NCBI GenBank assembly: GCA_030524525.1
Contig: JAUNGI010000027.1
Location: forward strand, 1 to 34,513
Direction of reading: 5' to 3'
Source of the DNA: Lachnospiraceae bacterium
GTDB taxonomy: Bacteria; Bacillota; Clostridia; Lachnospirales; Lachnospiraceae
DNA: 34,513 bases
In this document: positions 29,635-34,513 of the stretch, one piece after another
Layout: the number at the start of each line of letters is the position of its first letter
How positions within the stretch are numbered: the first letter of the stretch is position 1
Translations under genes and position numbers: made by a program
Notes under the pieces: generated by a model
The model's database searches: none
The model's input: the letters and a program-made list of their open reading frames with translations, nothing else
Told to the model about the DNA's origin: nothing

Positions 29635-30009
29635 ATGGCAAAATGGACAGGCATATTTAAGGTGAACGGTGTGACGGTGCCCGCGCCGGATAACTACGAG
29701 CAGACGATCTCCGACCTGACGACGCCGAAATCCGGACGTACATTGGATGGCAAGATGCATAAGAGCGTCGTCGCGAAAAAGTTCTCGATCCCGCTCAAAT
29801 GGTCGGGCTTGGAATGGCGAAAAGCGGCGGAGCTGATCAAAGCGGTGGACGGAAAAAACAGTATCACAGTACAGTATATGGATGTGCGGACGCCTTATAA
29901 GATGGTAAGCACCACGGTATATATCGGCGATCGCGTCTGCACACCATCGGAATTTTCCACAGACGGGACGGTTGAGTGGGATGTGGAATTTTCGGAAATC
30001 GAGGTGTAA
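29635..30009 (+). CDS. Distal tail-type protein (DUF6711-like)
   Basis: This 124-residue protein begins WTGIFKVNGVTVPAPDNYEQTISDL, followed by SGRTLDGKMHKSVVAKKFSIPLKWSGL, which resembles small DUF6711-type tail proteins encoded between tape measure and tail tip genes. It is beta-rich and probably part of the tail tip. GGAGGGAG precedes the ATG. The next gene starts right at its stop codon. Confidence 0.7.
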   Translation: MAKWTGIFKVNGVTVPAPDNYEQTISDLTTPKSGRTLDGKMHKSVVAKKFSIPLKWSGLEWRKAAELIKAVDGKNSITVQYMDVRTPYKMVSTTVYIGDRVCTPSEFSTDGTVEWDVEFSEIEV

Positions 30010-32880
30010 ATGAGAGAACATAAAGAGCAAAGAGACGCTGTGCAGTATGCACAGCTAAAGATAAGCTTTCCTTCGGGAGAGCTTATTTTGGGGGCGGATA
30101 TCCTGCGCAGCTTTGTGATAAGCGATGCCTCCAGCCAGACGGGCGGAGTCAGTGTTGGTTTTGCCGCAATGCGGGAGCTGAAGACGGAGCTGGAGGGAGA
30201 TTATGCCGGTTATGATTGGGATAACGCTGCAGTGGATGCGTATGTCATAGACGGCGAAACCAGCATCCGTTATGGGCGGTACACCGTTGCCACGGTAAAG
30301 GTATCGGACGGAACCACCATTTTGCAGATGTACGATACCATGTATCGGCACGAACAGGAATATACAAGCGAGCTGACGTTACCGGTGTCGGTGGAGGCTG
30401 TGCTTACGGAGCTGGCAGCAGCGCACGCGTATCAGGTTCCGGGATTGTCTGAGTTGGGGTTTGACGGTGTGGAGATCTCTGAAATGCCGGAAAATATTAC
30501 CGAGCGTCAGATGATCGCCTACATGATGCAGCTTGCCGGTGGTTATGTGGCGAGGTTTAACGCTTCGGGGCAGCTCACGTTTGCCCTATACGATAAAACC
30601 GCTTGGCAGGGAGAGCCGTGTGAAATATCTGGTCTGCTGAGCGAGGATTATGAAGCGGCGGTAACGGTAACGGGGATCTGCTGCACGGTGGACGGCGTGG
30701 AGTACATGACAGGGAATAAGGGGTATGCGATAGAGATTACCGGCAATCCCTTGATCAATCAGGGAAACGCGGCCGAAACGGTACAGAGGATCGCTGCAAA
30801 TTATGTAGGGCTTACGATGTGCCCCTGCTCGTTTTCCATCCATGACGATTATGCGCTGGAATGTACAGACGCTGTGCGTGTGGTGGACCGTAGTGGGACG
30901 GCGCATGATACCTATATTATGAGCCTGAACACGAGTCTGCAAAACGAGACGTCGTGCGTTTGCACAGCGCTGCCCAAAGCAAAACAGGCAGCCTCTGGCG
31001 GAAGCGCAGGACAGCGCATTTTGCAGGCGGCGGAGCAGAAAGCGGAACAGAGGTTAAGCCGGTACGATGCGACCGTGAGATCACTGACGGATACCATATC
31101 GCACGGATTCGGGCTATTTACAACTCAGGAGAAGCAGCCGGACGGATCTGTAATTACTTATTTGCACGATAATGAGGATATGTCTCAGTCGCTTGTGCGC
31201 TTTTTCGCAACCACCAACGGCCTGATTGGTCAAACACGGCCGAGCGTGGCGGAGCCTTGGACGACGACGGCCGCATTATCTGCCATGGGACAGGCGCTTT
31301 TACAGGTTTTGACGGTGCAGGGATTAAACGCTGGCTGGATCAATTCCGGCACTTTTGCGGCGCGTGATCCGGACGGCAACATCGTCTTTTCCGTCAACGT
31401 CGATACCGGCGAGGTACAGATCAACGCCTCCTCAATTACCATGACGAGCGGCAAGACGGTGCAGGAATCGTTAGACAGCCTGCAAGTTGGAGGCAGAAAC
31501 CTGTGGCGGAACTCAACCTTTGACGCTGGTCTGGATGGGTATCTCAACAATCATCCGTATACCGGCAAGATAGAGGCTGTCAGCGGTGGTGGGTACTCCG
31601 GTCACAGTGCGCTGCGTCTAAGCCGCAGCAATTATACTTCGGCTAACCGCTGCTATCTAATGGGCAATACACCGCCTACCGTACAGGAGTATAAGGCTGG
31701 AGATACATTTACCCTATCGGCTTGGGTACGCATAGAGACGCCGCTTACACAGGCGAGCAATCAGCGAGAGAGTGCCATTACGATTCGCGAGGCAGACAAA
31801 AAAGATAGGCTACGTATTACAATCCCGAACGATACGCCGATAGAACAATGGACTTTGATGCAGGCAACACACACGTTTGATGCAGATGGCAGCTTTACAA
31901 CTCCGCTTGTACTACTTGGCGGCAACGGCACCATGCTGATGTCCTGCATAAAGCTGGAAAAAGGGGGGATTGCGACCGACTGGACGCCTGCCCCGGAGGA
32001 CACGGACGAAAAAATCGCAAGCATCAAATTAAAGGGCGATCGTATTGAACTCGACGGCGATACGGTCGTTGGGGATGATTTTAAGCTGACGGCAAAGCAC
32101 ATCGAGGTCGAGGATCTATCGGCGTTAGAGGCAACGGTCGGCGGTTGGGATATTGGTCAAACAGCTCTGACCAAGACAGTAAAAATGTATGTTATGCCGG
32201 ATTGGGAGGATATTGAAAGAATAAAGGAACTGATGCTGGCAGGGCATTGTACCGAACAGGAACTTGCATGGTATGACTTTAACCGTGGCGGCGGATTGGA
32301 TCTTGGCGATGCGTTGCTGGTGAAACGAATGCTGCTTGGTTTGCTGTCAATCGATGATATCGTTGCGCAGTATGGTTATGTCAAACCGTTGTTTGACGTT
32401 ACCATTACCATATCGCCGGGAGATGTGCAGCATACGATCAAAATGACAGCAGAAGCGTATGGGCGGACGATCGAGCGTTATTATGGCATGATGGGGATGG
32501 AGACGGCCAAAGGACGATTTACCGGTCTCCAGACGTCGTTACTGGAAGCTGAGGAAAGCAACATAGCTGATTTGACCTGTAATGCTCTAACCATTACCGG
32601 CACGCAGGAAACCTTTTCCCTGACAAACAGTACGAAGGCGTTTACGTTTTCGGAGGCGGATTATCCTGCCGGCACGGTCGCGGAGCTGACAATCACCGGC
32701 GTCGCTGGGGCGGCATACGCGCTGATCCTGTTTTCCTCGACGCTGAGTATGGCGGTAAATAGTAGCACATGGACTGCCGCCGGGACGATCAAGCTTACGC
32801 AAACAAACAGCCGGGAGATCACGTTTAGCTATACCGGCGCCGCTGCGGCAACGTTTACAAGCAAGATTATAAACAAATAA
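30010..32880 (+). CDS. Tail tip/receptor-binding protein with carbohydrate-binding and dockerin-like modules
   Basis: This 956-residue protein has an N-terminal baseplate-hub/tail-endopeptidase-like part (about 1-330). A helical connector (about 340-385) is followed by segments with TVQGLNAGWINSGTFAA and NIVFSVNVDTGEVQINA typical of Firmicutes tail fibres. A carbohydrate-binding-like beta module lies at about 494-670 (from NLWRNSTFDAGLDGYL to EKGGIATDWTPAPED). A dockerin-like calcium loop, DFNRGGGLDLGD (756-767) followed by ALLVKRMLLGL, lies in the C-terminal third. The far C-terminus is an Ig-like strand-rich domain. It likely recognises the cell surface. The ATG directly follows the upstream stop, with GAGGTG ahead. 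Confidence 0.82.
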   Translation: MREHKEQRDAVQYAQLKISFPSGELILGADILRSFVISDASSQTGGVSVGFAAMRELKTELEGDYAGYDWDNAAVDAYVIDGETSIRYGRYTVATVKVSDGTTILQMYDTMYRHEQEYTSELTLPVSVEAVLTELAAAHAYQVPGLSELGFDGVEISEMPENITERQMIAYMMQLAGGYVARFNASGQLTFALYDKTAWQGEPCEISGLLSEDYEAAVTVTGICCTVDGVEYMTGNKGYAIEITGNPLINQGNAAETVQRIAANYVGLTMCPCSFSIHDDYALECTDAVRVVDRSGTAHDTYIMSLNTSLQNETSCVCTALPKAKQAASGGSAGQRILQAAEQKAEQRLSRYDATVRSLTDTISHGFGLFTTQEKQPDGSVITYLHDNEDMSQSLVRFFATTNGLIGQTRPSVAEPWTTTAALSAMGQALLQVLTVQGLNAGWINSGTFAARDPDGNIVFSVNVDTGEVQINASSITMTSGKTVQESLDSLQVGGRNLWRNSTFDAGLDGYLNNHPYTGKIEAVSGGGYSGHSALRLSRSNYTSANRCYLMGNTPPTVQEYKAGDTFTLSAWVRIETPLTQASNQRESAITIREADKKDRLRITIPNDTPIEQWTLMQATHTFDADGSFTTPLVLLGGNGTMLMSCIKLEKGGIATDWTPAPEDTDEKIASIKLKGDRIELDGDTVVGDDFKLTAKHIEVEDLSALEATVGGWDIGQTALTKTVKMYVMPDWEDIERIKELMLAGHCTEQELAWYDFNRGGGLDLGDALLVKRMLLGLLSIDDIVAQYGYVKPLFDVTITISPGDVQHTIKMTAEAYGRTIERYYGMMGMETAKGRFTGLQTSLLEAEESNIADLTCNALTITGTQETFSLTNSTKAFTFSEADYPAGTVAELTITGVAGAAYALILFSSTLSMAVNSSTWTAAGTIKLTQTNSREITFSYTGAAAATFTSKIINK

Positions 32881-32893
32881 AGGAGATAATGTT

Positions 32894-33358
32894 ATGGAAA
32901 AAATGAAAGCAATCTTTACTGCTGTAGGCGGTGCGATTTTGAGCTGGCTCGGCGCTTTGGCGATACCGATTATTCTGTTGGTCATTTGCAACGTGTTGGA
33001 TTACATAACCGGGATTGTGGCAGCGGGGTACCGCGCAGAAAAGATATCCTCGTACAAGGGATTCCGGGGCATTGCAAAAAAAATCTGCATGTGGCTGCTG
33101 GTTGTTGTCGGTGCGGTAATGGACGAGCTGATCGCCGCAGCGGGGGCGTCTGTTGGTATCGTACTGCCGTTTTCGTGGGCGATTGCGATTGTTGTCGCCG
33201 TGTGGCTGACGTGCAACGAGATTATTAGCATCTTAGAAAACATAAGTGATATCGGCGTGCCGATGCCGGGCTTTGTGCGGCGGTTGGCGGAGTATGTGGC
33301 GAGTCAGGTTGAAAAGCAGGGCGAGGATATCTTGCCGGAAGATAAGGGGGAAAAATAA
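32894..33358 (+). CDS. Holin (toxin-secretion/phage lysis holin family)
   Basis: This 154-residue protein has three or four hydrophobic helices (about 8-40, 62-85, 88-112) and matches phage_holin_4/TcdE-type holins: PIILLVICNVLDYITGIVAAGYR, KISSYKGFRGIAKKICMWLLVVVGAVMDEL and WLTCNEIISILENISDIGVPMP. It makes the lesions that release the endolysin. AAAGGAGA precedes the ATG. It sits directly before the endolysin. Confidence 0.93.
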   Translation: MEKMKAIFTAVGGAILSWLGALAIPIILLVICNVLDYITGIVAAGYRAEKISSYKGFRGIAKKICMWLLVVVGAVMDELIAAAGASVGIVLPFSWAIAIVVAVWLTCNEIISILENISDIGVPMPGFVRRLAEYVASQVEKQGEDILPEDKGEK

Positions 33359-33359
33359 G

Positions 33360-34340
33360 ATGGAAAAAAAGTTAATGACAGCACAGGAATTTATTGAGAT
33401 CGCACTGGAGATCGCGGAGAGCGATACCGCATATGCAAAAGGCTGCTGGGGGCAGGAGCTGACGCAGAAGCTGCTGGACGCGAAGCGGGGGCAGTCGGCG
33501 AGCATGAAGACATGGTATAACGCCAAGTCAAAAGTCGAGCCGGAGCTGACCAATTATCAGCGCCTGTCCGGTCTGGTCGGCACGGGCTGTCGGGCATATG
33601 ACTGCGTGTGTCTGATCAAAGGTATCGGTTGGGGCAGCAGGGCAAATAAGACTGGGACATACGCATCACATGGTGTGGCAGACGTTACGGCGGACACGTT
33701 GTACAAAGCTACCTGCGATCAGACTACGCCGGATAAGGCAATCCCCGGTATGGTGCTGCACGCAAGCAATCACGTCGGCATCTACATCGGGGAGGGCAAG
33801 GTCGTCGAAGCGGCGCCGTCGATCGGCAAGGTCGGCGTAACGGATATCTCTTACCAGCGATGGACCGGCGCGGGCAAATTGGCGTGGATCGATTACGATA
33901 ATTGCGCCGGCGCAACTTCCGGTTCGTCTGCCTCGTCTGGCGCTGCGCTGGACGAGGGTGATCTGGTGACGATCCGCAAGGGGGCAAAGTACGGCGGGGC
34001 CGCCAAGGGAAAAGCCGTACCGGTTAAGTACACGGACGGAGATGTGTTTACGATCTCAAAAATCCAAACCAACAACGGTCGCATGGAGGCGCTCCTAAAG
34101 GAGCTGACGTCATGGGTACCGGTAAGCAGCTTAATGTTGGTCGAGGCGACACCGACGCCTACCACCGAAAAACGTACGGTAGGTAATTGCAGCTATCTCA
34201 ATGTCCGGTCGGGTCCGGGCACGTCGTACAAGATTGTTAAGGTGTTAAAGGCGGGAGCTGCCGTCGAGGTGCAGGAGACGTCCGGCAGTTGGGCGCGGAT
34301 CGGTACCGATCAGTGGGTCAGCGGCAAATATCTGCGATAA
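33360..34340 (+). CDS. Endolysin: NlpC/P60- or CHAP-like peptidase with SH3 domains
   Basis: This 326-residue lysin has a catalytic domain at about 1-180. The candidate nucleophile is Cys82 in AYDCVCLIKGIGWG, followed by PGMVLHASNHVGIYIGEGKVVEAAP with His138. A linker (181-198, Gly/Ala/Ser) is partly encoded by the third copy of the 14-bp palindrome. Residues about 199-262 form a wall-binding-like SH3 domain (DLVTIRKGAKYGG...), and 268-326 form a typical bacterial SH3 (SYLNVRSGPGTSYKIVKVL...SWARIGTDQWVSGKYLR). It cuts peptidoglycan peptides at lysis. AAGGGGG lies about 10 nt before the ATG. Confidence 0.92.
   Translation: MEKKLMTAQEFIEIALEIAESDTAYAKGCWGQELTQKLLDAKRGQSASMKTWYNAKSKVEPELTNYQRLSGLVGTGCRAYDCVCLIKGIGWGSRANKTGTYASHGVADVTADTLYKATCDQTTPDKAIPGMVLHASNHVGIYIGEGKVVEAAPSIGKVGVTDISYQRWTGAGKLAWIDYDNCAGATSGSSASSGAALDEGDLVTIRKGAKYGGAAKGKAVPVKYTDGDVFTISKIQTNNGRMEALLKELTSWVPVSSLMLVEATPTPTTEKRTVGNCSYLNVRSGPGTSYKIVKVLKAGAAVEVQETSGSWARIGTDQWVSGKYLR
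33902..33915. repeat. 14-bp palindrome TTGCGCCGGCGCAA, copy 3
   Basis: Identical to copies 1 and 2, but inside a gene. It encodes the residues C-A-G-A of the linker between the catalytic and SH3 domains of the endolysin. Confidence 0.85.
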
Positions 34341-34354
34341 TCTTTCAATGCTAC

Positions 34355-34373
34355 GCCTCCCGCGAGGGAGGCG
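34355..34373. other. Hairpin after the endolysin
   Basis: GCCTCCC and GGGAGGC pair around GCGA just after the endolysin stop. No T-tract follows, so it is a weak or Rho-assisted terminator, or an mRNA-stabilising stem. Confidence 0.45.
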
Positions 34374-34397
34374 GCTAACGAGGCCTGTCGGTATTTG

Positions 34398-34426
34398 TTG
34401 TAAAAACAGTGGCAATATGATATACT
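34398..34426 (+). promoter_or_regulatory. Promoter for a gene starting at the window edge
   Basis: TTGTAA (34398-34403) and TATACT (34421-34426) are separated by 17 bp. The transcript would have a structured leader of about 80 nt ending in a ribosome site at 34500-34505, placed for a start codon whose first base is the last base of the window. Confidence 0.65.
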
Positions 34427-34458
34427 CAATTCGGGAAACCAGAGAGCCCGGCGGCTTA

Positions 34459-34505
34459 CCCTCCTTTATCGGAGGGGCTAACCCTCCAGACGAAAGAAAG
34501 GAGGG
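34459..34505 (+). promoter_or_regulatory. Tandem hairpins sequestering a ribosome site
   Basis: CCCTCC (34459-34464) pairs with GGAGGG (34471-34476), and a second CCCTCC (34482-34487) pairs with GGAGGG (34500-34505), which is the Shine-Dalgarno of the edge gene (7-nt spacer to A34513). The ribosome site can thus be masked, with a built-in alternative partner. Such leaders occur ahead of small toxin genes; the gene itself is outside the window. Confidence 0.55.
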
Positions 34506-34513
34506 CGTTGCCA

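Noticed and set aside
142-34351. TTCAATGC at 142-149 (tRNA-Lys end) and at 34344-34351 as attL/attR core
   Set aside because: Only 8 bp match and the flanks differ. The right copy lies directly after the endolysin, before further prophage-like regulatory sequence. Chance is the better explanation, and attR is probably beyond the window.

Overview
The window is almost entirely one temperate siphovirus-type prophage, with a sliver of host chromosome at the left end. The host side holds the 3' end of a tRNA-Phe and a complete tRNA-Lys(UUU), followed by a terminator and a leftward tyrosine integrase. This is the usual picture of integration beside a tRNA gene. Strong Shine-Dalgarno sequences, several TTG starts, a GC content near 50%, and the protein families present (SPP1-like portal, Phage_min_cap2, Prp-type protease, Gp15, toxin-secretion holin) point to a Firmicutes host, probably a gut Clostridia. 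This is inference; no 16S or other marker gene is present. The right end of the prophage (attR) is not in the window.

Layout. 162-2600: integration and lysogeny: arm-type repeats, integrase, a predicted small RNA, a CI/LexA-like repressor with divergent promoters and 17-bp operators, and a Cro-like gene. 2621-4941: small early genes, including a PAPS-reductase-like PP-loop protein. 4935-11827: recombination and replication: Rad50/SbcC-like ATPase, Sak4-like RecA-fold ATPase, DUF669 protein, SF2 helicase, and primase-helicase. A set of 34-bp-spaced iterons at its 3' end looks like a replication origin. 12045-14105: RusA resolvase, methyltransferase, small proteins and an ArpU-like late regulator. 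14306-15860: an AT-rich two-gene moron with its own promoter and terminator (soluble protein plus four-helix membrane protein). 16017-33358: terminase, portal, head, tail and holin. 33360-34340: endolysin. 34398-34513: a promoter and leader for a gene starting at the very end of the window.

The most unusual part is the head module. The minor capsid gene is split. Its N-terminal half is fused to an AT-rich nuclease toxin domain (PBECR-like), and its C-terminal half restarts as a separate gene 378 bp later. The gap holds a strong promoter, a compact structured RNA of about 110 nt ending in a terminator, two further terminator hairpins, and a 14-bp palindrome. The same palindrome occurs only twice more in the window, also at module joints: between the moron and the terminase, and in the linker between the catalytic and SH3 domains of the endolysin.

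The genes work together as a standard lysis/lysogeny programme. The repressor silences the rightward promoter, the replication module acts after induction, the late regulator presumably switches on packaging and structural genes, and Prp protease probably trims scaffold, capsid and tail tube, all of which carry an L27-like N-terminal LQxFA motif. The moron and the toxin/RNA cassette are likely cargo with roles in the lysogen or in phage competition.
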